A stretch of DNA of 64,000 bases from Sinorhizobium terangae (GCF_009601505.1 NZ_WITC01000090.1:33187-97186), one strand, 5' to 3'. Shown: positions 17,509-27,290, counted from the first letter of the stretch. Made by a program: numbers and translations. Notes: generated by a model from the sequence alone, not told the origin.

Positions 17509-17720
17509 GAACGCTCCTTCGGTTTTGGGGATGGAAAATCAGATCGTCGCGGACCCTATCCCATCCAGGTAAACGGAAACTGAAATGCAATTGATGCGAG
17601 TACGTTAACCGCGCAATCATTTCTGCGTGGTACTGTCCGCGGATGCCGGTGACCGCGCGGACCACCCGTCCGCCCCGAATGCCGTGCACAACGTCGGGCA
17701 GTCGTCAAAGGCAGATCGCA

Positions 17721-19043
17721 ATGGCTTCGGAATGCGCAACAGAACCGGGCAGGTACAAGCCATTTCTGCCGATGCTCCTATCCTATGTTGCCTCCGGCGG
17801 CAGTCTCGTCGTCGGGTCCGCGGCGCAGCTTCTGACCTTCGCTATCCTGGCTCGCTGGCTCGGTGTCCATGAGTTCAGTATCTTCGTTGCGGTTACCGCA
17901 ATCGCCAACATAGCCGTTCATTTGTGCGGGCTCGGCGCCATGGAATGCCTGGTGCGCCGGGTCGCACGCGATCGCGCCATCTATCCGCAAATGCTTGGTC
18001 ACAACATCATCCTGACTGCGGCAAGCGGCGCGGCGCTGGTCCTGATCGGGGCGGCCGTCCTGCCATTCTTTCTCAAGCTTTCCGCCGAACCGCTGACGAA
18101 CGTCGCGGTGATCACCCTGATGCTCGTGACCAATGTCGTGCTGGTTCGCATCATTGTGCTGGTGGAGCAGATCTTTCTCGCCCATTCCGACTTCGCTTCG
18201 GCGAATGTCGTCGTAGTCGGTTTCGCGGTCGCGCGGACAGTTGCGGCGGCGCTTGCCTGTATTGCCTTCGGCGTCGCCACGGTCGCGTCATGGGCCGTCT
18301 GGCAGTTCGTGTGCCATGTTCTGGCGGCCTTGGCCTGCATATGGGCCATTAAGGGGCTCGGCCGGCCACGCTACTGCATCGTGCGGGAGGAATTGCCGCA
18401 AGGCCTCTATTTCAGCATTCCGTTTATCCTGCGCGCGGTGCGCCAGAACGCCGACCTGCTGGTCCTCAGTCTCGTCGCGACCGCTGAGATCGTTTCGAGC
18501 TACAGTGTTGCGCGCCGGATGCTGGAGAGCAGCTATCTGTCCGTCGAGGCGCTGCATCGCCTCATTTACCCCGGTTCGGCAAGAATTTCCGCGGCTGGGC
18601 TGCACCATGCGCTGGAGCGGGTGCGAAAGGTGCTGATCGCCTCCACCGCCATCAGCGTCGCTGCGGCCGTGGTGGTTTTCGTGTTGGCGCCGATCCTGCC
18701 CTATCTGTTCGGCCAGGATTACATTTCTCTCGTCGCATTCGTCAGAAAGCTTTGCTGGGTCATCGTACCGATGGCCATCTGGTCCGTAGCGGTGGAAGCG
18801 CTCGGCGCCTCGGGTTACCACGCTGCCCGGGCGACGGTGATGGGACTTGGCAGCGTAGCGGGGGCGGCGCTCGCCGCGTGGGCGAGTTGGTATGCCCCGC
18901 CTGTCGGCACATTCGTTTCGTTCTATGTGATCGAGATTGCGATGGTTGTCGCCACATGGAGTGTGTTCCTGCATTTCGTCCGGCACGACAGGGAGCAGGC
19001 CGGCCGGCCGGAGGCTTCGGCAAGGATGGTGCATGAAGGCTGA
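17721..19043 (+). CDS. Polysaccharide flippase, Wzx/MurJ-like MOP family
   Basis: About 440 residues, almost entirely membrane segments (around 12), in the layout of oligosaccharide flippases that move undecaprenyl-linked repeat units across the inner membrane. The first segment, SYVASGGSLVVGSAAQLLTFA, and the central RAVRQNADLLVLSLVATAEIVSSYSVARR fit the family. ATG 17721 is chosen because AAAGG lies upstream and the segment 17643-17720 encodes an uncharacteristic basic stretch. Overlaps the next gene by 11 bases. Confidence 0.88.
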   Translation: MASECATEPGRYKPFLPMLLSYVASGGSLVVGSAAQLLTFAILARWLGVHEFSIFVAVTAIANIAVHLCGLGAMECLVRRVARDRAIYPQMLGHNIILTAASGAALVLIGAAVLPFFLKLSAEPLTNVAVITLMLVTNVVLVRIIVLVEQIFLAHSDFASANVVVVGFAVARTVAAALACIAFGVATVASWAVWQFVCHVLAALACIWAIKGLGRPRYCIVREELPQGLYFSIPFILRAVRQNADLLVLSLVATAEIVSSYSVARRMLESSYLSVEALHRLIYPGSARISAAGLHHALERVRKVLIASTAISVAAAVVVFVLAPILPYLFGQDYISLVAFVRKLCWVIVPMAIWSVAVEALGASGYHAARATVMGLGSVAGAALAAWASWYAPPVGTFVSFYVIEIAMVVATWSVFLHFVRHDREQAGRPEASARMVHEG

Positions 19044-20181
19044 GTTGCGGGGTGCTCAATCGGCGCCGGCCGGCGAAACCGACCTGTGCCGATCCGTCGG
19101 CATAAGGGCCATGGAGCGCGCCGACGTCCCCACGATCGGCAAGCTGTTCAAGAAGGTTTTCCGCAAGACCGACCATGAGGGGGGAGAAGACCTCGAGCAC
19201 TATCTGGAGACCGTCTTCTTCGGCAGTCCCCATTATACTCCGGCGTGCGGCAGCGTCGTCCACGAGAATGGCGCAGGTGACATCGACAGCGCGATTCTTG
19301 CGCTTCCATTCGAGTTCCTGGTCCACGGCCGCCCAACCGTCGCCCGGCTTCTCTGCGCCTTCATGGCGGACGGCAAGGCCGGTGCAGCGGGTGCCGCGCG
19401 TCTTGCCCGCATGATGCGCGCGGCGCGCCAGGAGATGTGTTTTTCGGACAGTTCGTCTCCGGTGAGCGCCGACCACTGGGTTGCCGGCGGCGGCGTCGTT
19501 CTGCCCATCCAGAGTCTCGAATGGCGACGTTCCTTTCGGCCGTTCGTCGCGGGCGCTCTCCTTGCGAGCCGGCGCGTTCCGCTGACGCGGTCGCGTGCCG
19601 TGATCGGCGCGCTTGGTTTGGCGGATCACGCCCTGCGTTGGCGGGCGCCGTCGACGAAACCGAGTTCGGTACCGGGATTCGAGACGAGGCCGACAAGCCT
19701 TGAGGAATTCCGCCAGTGCGCGGGACCGATGCTCAAGCGCTTTTCGGTTCGCCCGATCTGGTCGAAATCCGAATTCGATTGGCTCGCCGGCGTTGCCTCG
19801 TTGAACAGAAGTCTTGGCGCGTTGCAGTGCCGGAAGGTGATTTGTGAACGCGGCCGGACCGTCGGTGCCTTCCTCTTCTTCGGCAAAGGGAACCGGATCG
19901 CCAATGTGCTGAACGTGCTTTGCGAGGAGGGACGCGAATTCGACGTCACTGCCGAAATGTTCGCCTCACTCGATCGCGAGGGCTATGCCGCCGCGGTCGG
20001 CATGGCACAGCCCTTTCTGATGAATGCCATCTCGCGCCAGCGATGGCTGTCCTTCCGTCACCGCGGGTACTTCTGCTTGGTCACGCGTCACGCCGACCTC
20101 ATGGACGCGGCAGCGCGCAATGACATCTATATCGGCGGCCTCGCCTCGGAGAGCTGGAGCAGGCTGCTCACGGATTTCTAA
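19033..20181 (+). CDS. GNAT-like acyltransferase family protein (paralogue of 15662-16774)
   Basis: 382 residues. GIRAMERADVPTIGKLFKKVF matches the opening of the protein at 15662-16774, and RTVGAFLFFGKGNRIANVLNVL and GGLASESWSRL match its later segments, so the two are diverged paralogues with a two-lobed GNAT-like layout. ATG 19033 has AAGGA seven bases before it and sits inside the flippase 3' end. The frame continues upstream to 18937, but that part is the flippase read in another frame. Probably modifies a sugar residue or lipid-linked intermediate. Confidence 0.75.
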   Translation: MKAELRGAQSAPAGETDLCRSVGIRAMERADVPTIGKLFKKVFRKTDHEGGEDLEHYLETVFFGSPHYTPACGSVVHENGAGDIDSAILALPFEFLVHGRPTVARLLCAFMADGKAGAAGAARLARMMRAARQEMCFSDSSSPVSADHWVAGGGVVLPIQSLEWRRSFRPFVAGALLASRRVPLTRSRAVIGALGLADHALRWRAPSTKPSSVPGFETRPTSLEEFRQCAGPMLKRFSVRPIWSKSEFDWLAGVASLNRSLGALQCRKVICERGRTVGAFLFFGKGNRIANVLNVLCEEGREFDVTAEMFASLDREGYAAAVGMAQPFLMNAISRQRWLSFRHRGYFCLVTRHADLMDAAARNDIYIGGLASESWSRLLTDF

Positions 20182-20353
20182 GGAAAGGTGCTGTGTTTTT
20201 CCGGCCGCACTGATCACGAGGGCGGCGGAAGGTTACCGACCGCAAGCTGTACTTAACGGAATATTCACCCTGCCAGCCTAGTTCTTGACAATCGATGCGG
20301 GGTACGCAGGGCGCTCTTTGCTGGCTTCAAGGGCATGCGTGGGGAAAAGACGG

Positions 20354-21964
20354 ATGTATCGGCGGAGCGAGCCCGAAGAACAAGGATTACGCCTGCAGAC
20401 ACGCTATCGGCGGCTTCGCTCCGGCGAAGGCTCGCTGCTCGATCTCGTCCCCACACCGGAGGAGGAAGAGGCAATTCTTCCTGAGGTCCGCGGCTCCGAA
20501 GACCGCAGGGCGTCGTTCCGCGCGGTGAATTCTCCGCCGCGCCCGGTAGCCCGGGAACCGGTACAGCCGACCGTTGGCGAATGGCTCACTCGCTTCCAAC
20601 TCATCGGCGAGATCGGCATCGATGACGTGATCCTATGGCTGCGCGACGGAATGCGGTGGATCGTCCTTGCCGTCGTTCTTTGCGTTGCCGCTGCCCTTGC
20701 CTATGCGCTGACGGCGTCGCCGCGATACACCGTCTATACCGACATCGTCGTCGATCCGTCCAACCTCAACGTTGTCAGCGATGACGTCTTCACCAGCAAC
20801 CCGCAGCGCGACGCGCAACTGCTGGAGGTCGAAAGCAAGCTCAGGATTCTCACGTCGCGCAACGTTCTGGCGCGCGTCATCGACAAGCTGCAACTGACGA
20901 AGGATGTTGAGTTCGTCAAACCGTCCCCGCTGGATTTTCTGAAGAACCTGCTCCGGTCGGATCAGGAGGAAGCCGCCGACAATCACCTGGCGGCGCTGCG
21001 CGCTCTGACGGAGCGGGTCGAGGCGCGGCGGGAGGAACGCTCCTTCGTCGTCGTCATGAAGGTCTGGAGCGAGGAACCGGAGAAGGCCGTCGTCCTGTCG
21101 GACGCGATCGTCGATGCCTTTGAAACGGAGCTTTTCCAATCGGCCGCGGAAAGCGCCGGCCGCGTCGCCCAGAACCTGAACGCCCGCCTTGACGAACTGC
21201 GCCGCAACGTGACCGAGGCCGAGAAGAAGGTCGAGGATTTCCGCCGTGCGAATGGATTGCAGTCGACCAACGGCGAGCTCGTCAGCAACCAGCTTTCCAG
21301 CGAGCTCAACACCCAGGTGCTGGCCGCCCAGCAAGGCTTCATCCAGGCTGAGACGCGTTACAAGCAGATGAGCGCGGCGATCGCTAACAAGCAGACGGCG
21401 AGCGCTTCGGTTTTCGAATCCGCCAACATGACGAGCCTGCGGCAGCAGTATAACACGCTGCAGCAGCAGATCGGTTCGATGCGGCTGATCTACGGCGAAA
21501 GGCACCCGCGCCTCGTTTCCGCGCGCTCCGAACGCACGACGCTCGAAGCCGCCATGGACGAGGAGGCCCGGCGTATCCTGGAGCGCGCGAAAGCCGATTT
21601 CGACCGGGAGCAATCCGCCCTCGACGCGCTGCGCGCCAAGGCACGCGCCGAGAAGTCCAATGTCTTCACCGACAACGAGGCCCAGGTGCAGCTGCGCGAC
21701 CTGGAGCGCGACGCGCGGGCAAAGGCGGCGATCTATGAAACGCACCTCGCTCGCGCCCAGCAGATCGCCGAGCGCCAGCAGATCGACGCGACCAATGTCC
21801 GCGTCATCTCGCGCGCGATGCCGCCGAACTCCCGAACCTGGCCGCCCCGGACGTTCATCCTCCTGATTGCCGGCGGCGTGGCAGGGCTCCTCATCGGTGT
21901 GGCAGCCGCGCTGAGCCTTGGCCTGTGGAGGTACGTTCGCGGCGCGCGGCCGATAGCCGGATAA
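20354..21964 (+). CDS. Polysaccharide chain length determinant, Wzz/GumC type without kinase domain
   Basis: 536 residues. A charged cytoplasmic N-terminal region of about 110 residues precedes the first membrane helix (WIVLAVVLCVAAALAYAL). A long periplasmic part rich in coiled coil follows (NARLDELRRNVTEAEKKV onward), then the GNVR-like proline-rich PPNSRTWPPR just before the second helix. It stops soon after that helix, so the C-terminal tyrosine kinase seen in many co-polymerases is absent. It sets chain length with the polymerase encoded next. ATG 20354 has GGGGAAAAG upstream. Confidence 0.9.
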   Translation: MYRRSEPEEQGLRLQTRYRRLRSGEGSLLDLVPTPEEEEAILPEVRGSEDRRASFRAVNSPPRPVAREPVQPTVGEWLTRFQLIGEIGIDDVILWLRDGMRWIVLAVVLCVAAALAYALTASPRYTVYTDIVVDPSNLNVVSDDVFTSNPQRDAQLLEVESKLRILTSRNVLARVIDKLQLTKDVEFVKPSPLDFLKNLLRSDQEEAADNHLAALRALTERVEARREERSFVVVMKVWSEEPEKAVVLSDAIVDAFETELFQSAAESAGRVAQNLNARLDELRRNVTEAEKKVEDFRRANGLQSTNGELVSNQLSSELNTQVLAAQQGFIQAETRYKQMSAAIANKQTASASVFESANMTSLRQQYNTLQQQIGSMRLIYGERHPRLVSARSERTTLEAAMDEEARRILERAKADFDREQSALDALRAKARAEKSNVFTDNEAQVQLRDLERDARAKAAIYETHLARAQQIAERQQIDATNVRVISRAMPPNSRTWPPRTFILLIAGGVAGLLIGVAAALSLGLWRYVRGARPIAG

Positions 21965-21977
21965 GGGAGCCGCAGGT

Positions 21978-23309
21978 ATGAGCAGTGCCACCTACAGCGA
22001 GGACCGGTCCACCGAGACCCTGATGGCGCCGGCCGGAACCTTTCTGTTCATGGCGATGTTCCTGTTCCTGTGGATCTCCATCGACCCCTTTGTCGACCTG
22101 ACGGGTGAGGCGATCCTGGACCCCTCGGCCGGCAATTCCAGTCGGCTGAATCAGATCATATCCCTGGCTCTCTTCGCCGGCACGCTTTGCTACGGCGTGC
22201 TTCATCCGATGCGGAATATGATCCTGCAGCCGCGCCTCCTTCTGACCGTCCTGTTCACCTGGTTTCTTCTCGTTTCGGTCATTTCCGCGCATCCGATCTT
22301 GGGCATCAAGGGCGTCGTTCTCAGCGTCATGATGGCGGTTAACGCCAGCATCTATCTGTTGATGCCGGCTTCGGAACGGCATTTCGCCAAGATGCTCGGG
22401 ATCGGCACGCTCATCATGCTGGCGGTTGCCTATTACGGCATCCTTTTCAAGCCGACGCTTGCCATCCATCAGGCTTCGGAACTGCGTGAACCGATGAATG
22501 CTGGGTTGTGGCGAGGCCATTTTCCGCACAAGAACAGCGCCGCCGCCGCGATGGTGATTGGCGCCTTCTTCGGTTTCTTCGTCATGAACACCTGGTCGCG
22601 CCTCGCCGGCATCGCGATCATTGCGCTGTCCTGCGTCTTTCTCGTCCACACCGGTGGAAAGACCTCGACGGCGATGCTTCCGGGGATATTGATCCTCGCA
22701 TGGCTTTTCGAGCATGCGCGATTCCTGCGCATTCCGATCGCCGTCGGTGGCGTCGGGCTCTTCAATCTCTTCGCCGTGGGCTCGGCCGTCTTCATTCCGC
22801 TCGGTGAGTTCATTAGCGGGCTTGGTATCGACGCGACTTTCACGAACCGGGCCGACATCTGGCGCTTCGCCTTCTCGGCGCTCGCGGAGCATCCGTTGCT
22901 TGGCTATGGCTTCAGGGCCTTCTGGCAGACGGAAGAATTGGTCTACAGCGGCGGATCGGTGGAAACGTGGGCCGTCGCCGCGGCCAACGGGCACAATTCC
23001 TACCTGGACACAGCATTGATGACCGGATTTCCCGGGCTGATCCTGACCGTCATCTGGGTCATTCTGCTGCCGCTTCGCGACATCTCCCGGATCGCTCCGG
23101 ATCGCGAGCACTCCCATCTCACGCGGCTGTTCATTCGCGTCTGGCTTTACACGATTTTCCATGCCGGCCTCGAGACGTTGTTCTTCGAAGGCGGGAACCT
23201 CATCTGGTTCACGTTCATGTTCGCGCTCTACGGCCTGCATCTCCAGTCGTCGGCGGTTTTGACGGTCGATCGGCAATCGGTGAAAAGCAGAAAGGTGGCG
23301 CATGCCTGA
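21978..23309 (+). CDS. O-antigen ligase/polymerase (Wzy/ExoQ-like) membrane protein
   Basis: 443 residues with about ten membrane segments and the large periplasmic loop of the Wzy/WaaL family. Diagnostic stretches are LWRGHFPHKNSAAAAMVIG, RADIWRFAFSALAEHPLLGYG and NGHNSYLDTALMTGFPG. It should join lipid-linked repeat units into polymer with the Wzz-type protein just upstream, 13 bases away. Its 3' end overlaps the deacetylase gene by 8 bases. Confidence 0.9.
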   Translation: MSSATYSEDRSTETLMAPAGTFLFMAMFLFLWISIDPFVDLTGEAILDPSAGNSSRLNQIISLALFAGTLCYGVLHPMRNMILQPRLLLTVLFTWFLLVSVISAHPILGIKGVVLSVMMAVNASIYLLMPASERHFAKMLGIGTLIMLAVAYYGILFKPTLAIHQASELREPMNAGLWRGHFPHKNSAAAAMVIGAFFGFFVMNTWSRLAGIAIIALSCVFLVHTGGKTSTAMLPGILILAWLFEHARFLRIPIAVGGVGLFNLFAVGSAVFIPLGEFISGLGIDATFTNRADIWRFAFSALAEHPLLGYGFRAFWQTEELVYSGGSVETWAVAAANGHNSYLDTALMTGFPGLILTVIWVILLPLRDISRIAPDREHSHLTRLFIRVWLYTIFHAGLETLFFEGGNLIWFTFMFALYGLHLQSSAVLTVDRQSVKSRKVAHA

Positions 23310-24057
23310 GATCGCACGGAAGATCGACGGGTTGGTCGATCGCTTGGCAAACCGGCTGATCTGGCGCTTTGCCCGGCAACGGCTGAGGCTCGAAACCGAG
23401 GTGCCGCTCGTCTCCTTCACCTTCGACGACGTTCCCGACACGGCACTCGACTACGGGGCAGCCATTCTGGAGCAGCACGGTGCGCGCGGCACCTTCTACA
23501 TCGCTGGCGGGCTTGCAGGGCAGGTGGAACCGGACCGAACGCTGATCTCACCTGCCGGCTGCAGTGAACTGCTCGCGCGCGGACACGAAATCGGCTGCCA
23601 CACCTTCTCGCATCGCAGGATGCGGGACATGTCCGCGCTTGGCCGCGATCTCGACCGCAATGCGGCCTACCTCGATGGCGTCGGTGTTGCCTCCGCTCCG
23701 GCAAATTTCGCCTTTCCGTACAATGCGGCCTGGCCCTTGGCGCGTCCGGAGCTTCGCAGGCGCTATCGCACCTGTCGGGCTGGCGGTGAGGCCATCAATC
23801 GCGGAATGGTGGATCCGCTGATGCTCAAGGGCGTCGAGATCCGGCAGCCGGAGCAGCATGCACGCGCGCTGACGCGCTGGATAGACGACGTCGTCGAGCG
23901 CCCGGGCTGGCTCGTCTTCTTCACACATGACATCGCCCCGTCGCCAACGCCCTATGGCTGCACGCCGGAAACCTTCGATCATCTGGTCCGCCATGCGGTC
24001 GACAAGGGATGCCAGGTGCTTCCGGTCGATCAGGTGCTCGACCGGATCAACTGGTGA
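23302..24057 (+). CDS. Polysaccharide deacetylase, NodB homology domain
   Basis: 251 residues. SFTFDDVPDTALDYG carries the first NodB motif (TFDD) and EIGCHTFSHRRM carries the metal-binding HxxxH pair. GARGTFYIAGG is the usual strand 2. It has no signal peptide, so it probably acts in the cytoplasm on lipid-linked or nucleotide sugars, removing N- or O-acetyl groups. A deacetylase and two GNAT-like acyltransferases in one locus suggest exchange of an acetyl group for another acyl group, which is inference. Confidence 0.92.
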   Translation: MPEIARKIDGLVDRLANRLIWRFARQRLRLETEVPLVSFTFDDVPDTALDYGAAILEQHGARGTFYIAGGLAGQVEPDRTLISPAGCSELLARGHEIGCHTFSHRRMRDMSALGRDLDRNAAYLDGVGVASAPANFAFPYNAAWPLARPELRRRYRTCRAGGEAINRGMVDPLMLKGVEIRQPEQHARALTRWIDDVVERPGWLVFFTHDIAPSPTPYGCTPETFDHLVRHAVDKGCQVLPVDQVLDRINW

Positions 24058-24066
24058 GATGCACGG

Positions 24067-25311
24067 ATGGCGAGTTTCGGGAATGCCAGGAAAAAGTTGC
24101 TTGCGATCAACAACTACTTCTATCGCCGCGGTGGTGCGGAGACGGTGTTTTTCGATCACATGAGCATGTTCGGTGAGATCGGCTGGGACGTCGTGCCGTT
24201 CGCCATGCAGCACGATCGCAACGAAGCTTCGCCGTGGTCGGGCTATTTCGTATCGGAAATCGAATACGGCCGGCAGACGGGCCTGCTGCGGAAAGTCTCT
24301 CAAGCCGCGAGCGTCATCTATTCCCTCGAGGCGCAGCGCAACATCGGACGGCTCATCGAGCAAGTGCGGCCGTCGGTCGCCCACGCCCACAATGTCTATC
24401 ACCATCTGTCGCCGGCAATCTTCTCGACACTCAAGTCCGCCGGCATTCCGGTGGTGATGACCGTTCACGACCTCAAGCTTGCCTGTCCGTCCTACAAGAT
24501 GCTCCGCGACGGAAAGGTCTGCGAGGATTGCAGCGGCGGGCGCATCTACAATGTGCTGCGTCACCGTTGCGTCAAGGACTCCGTATCGCTCAGCGCCGTT
24601 GTGCTCGCCGAAACCATGCTGCACCGCCTGCTCGGACTCTACCGCAAACGGGTGGATCGCCTCGTGGTGCCGAGCCGGTTTTACCTGGAAAAGCTGGCCG
24701 AATGGAACTGGCCGCACGAGAAGATGGTCCACGTCCCGAACTTCGTCGATGTCGAGGAGTATCGCGACGACTGGCAGGAGGAAGACTATTTCGTCTTTGC
24801 CGGCCGGCTTGCTCCGGAGAAGGGGATTGCGACGCTGATCCGGGCCGTCGCCCTCTCGAAACAGCGGCTGATAATCGCCGGTACCGGACCGGAGGAGGCG
24901 GGCCTTCGGCAACTCGCGGCCGAGCTCGGCGCGGACGTAAGTTTCGCCGGCTATCTTTCAGGTGAGGATCTGCATCGCCTGATCGGCCAGTCCCTGGGGC
25001 TCGTGCTTCCCTCCGAATGGTACGAGAACGCACCTGTCAGCATTCTTGAGACCTATGCGCTCGGGCGCCCGGTTATCGGCGCGGCGATCGGCGGCATTCC
25101 GGAAATGGTGAAGGAAGGCGAGACCGGCCTGCTGGCGGCGCCCGGCGATGTCGAAGATCTCGCCAGCGCCTTGAGTGCCATGGCGGCGCTTGCACCAGCC
25201 GCTCGCGCGCAAATGGGCACTGCGGGCCGCGCCTGGATCGCCAGCGAGTTCTCCGCGGCGGCCTATCGCGCCAGGACGCTCGACGTCTACGCAGCGCTTG
25301 GGGCTGCCTAA
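24067..25311 (+). CDS. Glycosyltransferase family 4 with internal cysteine cluster
   Basis: 414 residues, GT-B fold. The N-terminal acceptor half opens with NNYFYRRGGAETVFFDHM; the nucleotide-sugar half has FAGRLAPEKGIATLIRAV and the ESILE-type region PVSILETYALGRPVIG. Between them, near residues 139-170, four cysteines are spaced C-x11-C-x2-C-x12-C (LACPSYK, KVCEDCSG, RHRCVK), which could bind zinc; the same cluster occurs in a GT4 subgroup I recall from exopolysaccharide loci. It adds one sugar to the lipid-linked repeat unit on the cytoplasmic side. Confidence 0.92.
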   Translation: MASFGNARKKLLAINNYFYRRGGAETVFFDHMSMFGEIGWDVVPFAMQHDRNEASPWSGYFVSEIEYGRQTGLLRKVSQAASVIYSLEAQRNIGRLIEQVRPSVAHAHNVYHHLSPAIFSTLKSAGIPVVMTVHDLKLACPSYKMLRDGKVCEDCSGGRIYNVLRHRCVKDSVSLSAVVLAETMLHRLLGLYRKRVDRLVVPSRFYLEKLAEWNWPHEKMVHVPNFVDVEEYRDDWQEEDYFVFAGRLAPEKGIATLIRAVALSKQRLIIAGTGPEEAGLRQLAAELGADVSFAGYLSGEDLHRLIGQSLGLVLPSEWYENAPVSILETYALGRPVIGAAIGGIPEMVKEGETGLLAAPGDVEDLASALSAMAALAPAARAQMGTAGRAWIASEFSAAAYRARTLDVYAALGAA

Positions 25312-25450
25312 GAAGCTGGACGCTGCTGCAGCATCCCTACTGCGCAATCGTCTGATTTTCGCGCATTTCCTTCGAAGTTTAAGGAATTTCTTACGGAGAG
25401 CGTAGGCGCTTGCGGTGCATACCCAAGGGAAATCCTTGGGGCTGACAACC

Positions 25451-26755
25451 ATGAGCAGAAAGTCCGGAGTCTCGAGAAATCGGATGGCGCAATCGGGCGC
25501 CTTGCCGCGCGCACACAGTATGGCTGCCGGTCAAGTCCCGTCGACCGTGGCGGATGAGCTGAGGACGGCCGCTGGTGGCCGCGGCGCCGGTCTTCCGGAA
25601 GAGCTCGCAAGCATTCCTCGGTCTCAGGCCGGCCGGCGTGGCCGGCGGCGCGTCGTGATGCTCGGTTTGCGCGGCATCCCGAACGTCCAAGGCGGCGTCG
25701 AGAAGCATGTAGAGATGCTCGCGGGCAAGCTCGTCGAGCATGGTTGGGACGCCGACGTCATCGGACGCCGTCACTACCTTCAGAAGCCGTCGTCGTTTTC
25801 GTGGAACGGAATTCGCGTCTTTCCGCTCTGGGCACCGCGACTGATGGCGTTGGAAGCCTTCGTGCATACGTTCGTGGGGGTCTGTTTCGCGGCTTTGCGC
25901 CGACCCGATATCCTGCATATTCATGCAGTTGGACCGGCGCTCCTTGTGCCGCTCGCAAGGCTTCTCGGCATGAAGGTGGTCGTCACCCATCATGGCTACG
26001 ACTACGACCGGCAGAAATGGGGTACCTTCGCCAAGCGCATGCTGCGTCTCGGGGAGTTCATGGGCATGCGTCTTTCTCACGGCCGCATCGCGATTTCGAA
26101 GGAAATCGTTCACGCCATGGGAGAGCGGCACAGGGCAGCCGTAACCTTTGTCCCGAACGGCGTTGCCGTTTCGCCCGTCCGCGGCGGTACCGGCATCCTC
26201 GACGAGTTCGGACTGGCGCCGCGCCGATATATTCTGCTGGCCGCCCGGCTTGTCCCGGAAAAACGCCAGACCGACCTGATCCAGGCATTCGCAAAGCTCG
26301 GCAGCGCCGACTTCAAGCTCGTGCTCGCCGGTGACGGGGAGTTCGAGACGCCCTATGTTCAACAGGTGCGGGCAATGACCGCAAATGTCGCGGGCGTCGT
26401 TCTGGCAGGCTTTCAGACCGGCGATCGGCTGGCGGAGCTCTTCGCCAACGCCGCCCTCTTCGTGCTTCCTTCCAGCCACGAGGGCATGCCGATTGCGCTC
26501 CTGGAGGCAATGGCCCACGGCCTGCCGGTGCTGGCGAGTGACATCGTCGCCAACCGCGAGCTGGACCTGCCTTCCGACGACTATTTTCCGCTGGGCGATA
26601 TCGACGCGCTTGCGACGGCGATCGGCAGCAAGATTGCCAACCCGCCGAGCGAGGAGCAGGTCCTTTCGAAGATCAGGCATGCCGAGCTCACCTATAGCTG
26701 GACGGGGGTCGCCGCAAAGACGCTTGCGGTATACGGGTCACTGTTGTCGAAGTAA
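25451..26755 (+). CDS. Glycosyltransferase family 4
   Basis: About 434 residues. After a low-complexity N-terminal extension of some 70 residues comes VVMLGLRGIPNVQGGVEKHVEMLAGKL, the GT-B start with its GG loop. AARLVPEKRQTDLIQAFAKL and EGMPIALLEAMAHGLPVLAS form the donor-binding half, with the conserved EGMP and E residues of GT4. The start is uncertain: ATG 25451 has only a weak GGGG upstream, GTG 25415 and ATG 25484 are alternatives, and the family normally begins near GRRRVVML. The 139-base gap before it may hold a promoter. Confidence 0.9.
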   Translation: MSRKSGVSRNRMAQSGALPRAHSMAAGQVPSTVADELRTAAGGRGAGLPEELASIPRSQAGRRGRRRVVMLGLRGIPNVQGGVEKHVEMLAGKLVEHGWDADVIGRRHYLQKPSSFSWNGIRVFPLWAPRLMALEAFVHTFVGVCFAALRRPDILHIHAVGPALLVPLARLLGMKVVVTHHGYDYDRQKWGTFAKRMLRLGEFMGMRLSHGRIAISKEIVHAMGERHRAAVTFVPNGVAVSPVRGGTGILDEFGLAPRRYILLAARLVPEKRQTDLIQAFAKLGSADFKLVLAGDGEFETPYVQQVRAMTANVAGVVLAGFQTGDRLAELFANAALFVLPSSHEGMPIALLEAMAHGLPVLASDIVANRELDLPSDDYFPLGDIDALATAIGSKIANPPSEEQVLSKIRHAELTYSWTGVAAKTLAVYGSLLSK

Positions 26756-26861
26756 GCCGGCCCTCCCGCGGCGCCGCGGTAATGCTTTGCACGGATGCGC
26801 GTTTTTCCTTGGGGCCGGTGCCGATCCGGGGAAGACAGGTCACGACGATTTGGATTGAAGC

Positions 26862-27230
26862 ATGAATTTCAGACGCATCGCATCACTGCTCGCCTGGCTG
26901 CTGTTCGGCGTGATCGCCTATTCGACGCTGTCTCCGATCGGCATGCGCCCCCATATCGGCACATGGGTGCATGTCGAAAGGTTTGGCGCTTTCGGACTCC
27001 TCGGCTTTCTATTCATGATCGGCTATCCGGGACGTTTGCCGTTCGTCGTTGCAATCGTGCTTGGTACGGCGGTCGGATTCGAATTGCTGCAAATGCTGTC
27101 CATGGATCGTCACGCGCGTTTGGGAGACCTTGCGGTCAAGCTCGCGGGCGGGGCGTGTGGCATTGCTGCGGGTTGGTTGATGGCGCGGCGGCTGCCGCGA
27201 ATAAACCAAAACTCAAATTATCCCGGTTAG
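26862..27230 (+). CDS. VanZ-like membrane protein
   Basis: 122 residues with four hydrophobic segments. It has the VanZ family pattern: an early FGVIAYSTLSPIG, HVERFGAFGLLG with the conserved H and E, then GFELLQ and a D-rich turn before the last helix (RLGDLAVKLAGGACG). Small VanZ-like proteins are frequent in exopolysaccharide and exosortase-type loci, where they may assist membrane steps of polymer export; their biochemical role is not settled. Start ATG 26862. Confidence 0.85.
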   Translation: MNFRRIASLLAWLLFGVIAYSTLSPIGMRPHIGTWVHVERFGAFGLLGFLFMIGYPGRLPFVVAIVLGTAVGFELLQMLSMDRHARLGDLAVKLAGGACGIAAGWLMARRLPRINQNSNYPG

Positions 27231-27290
27231 AAAACGCTGCGGGAACGGCTTTGGCGCTCGCGACACCCTGCCGATATCTTGGGGGCTCTT

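Noticed and set aside
26766-26779. CCGCGGCGCCGCGG palindrome as a site-specific recombination or operator site
   Set aside because: A GC-only palindrome of this size is easily produced by chance in high-GC DNA, and it has no partner or repeat elsewhere in the window.
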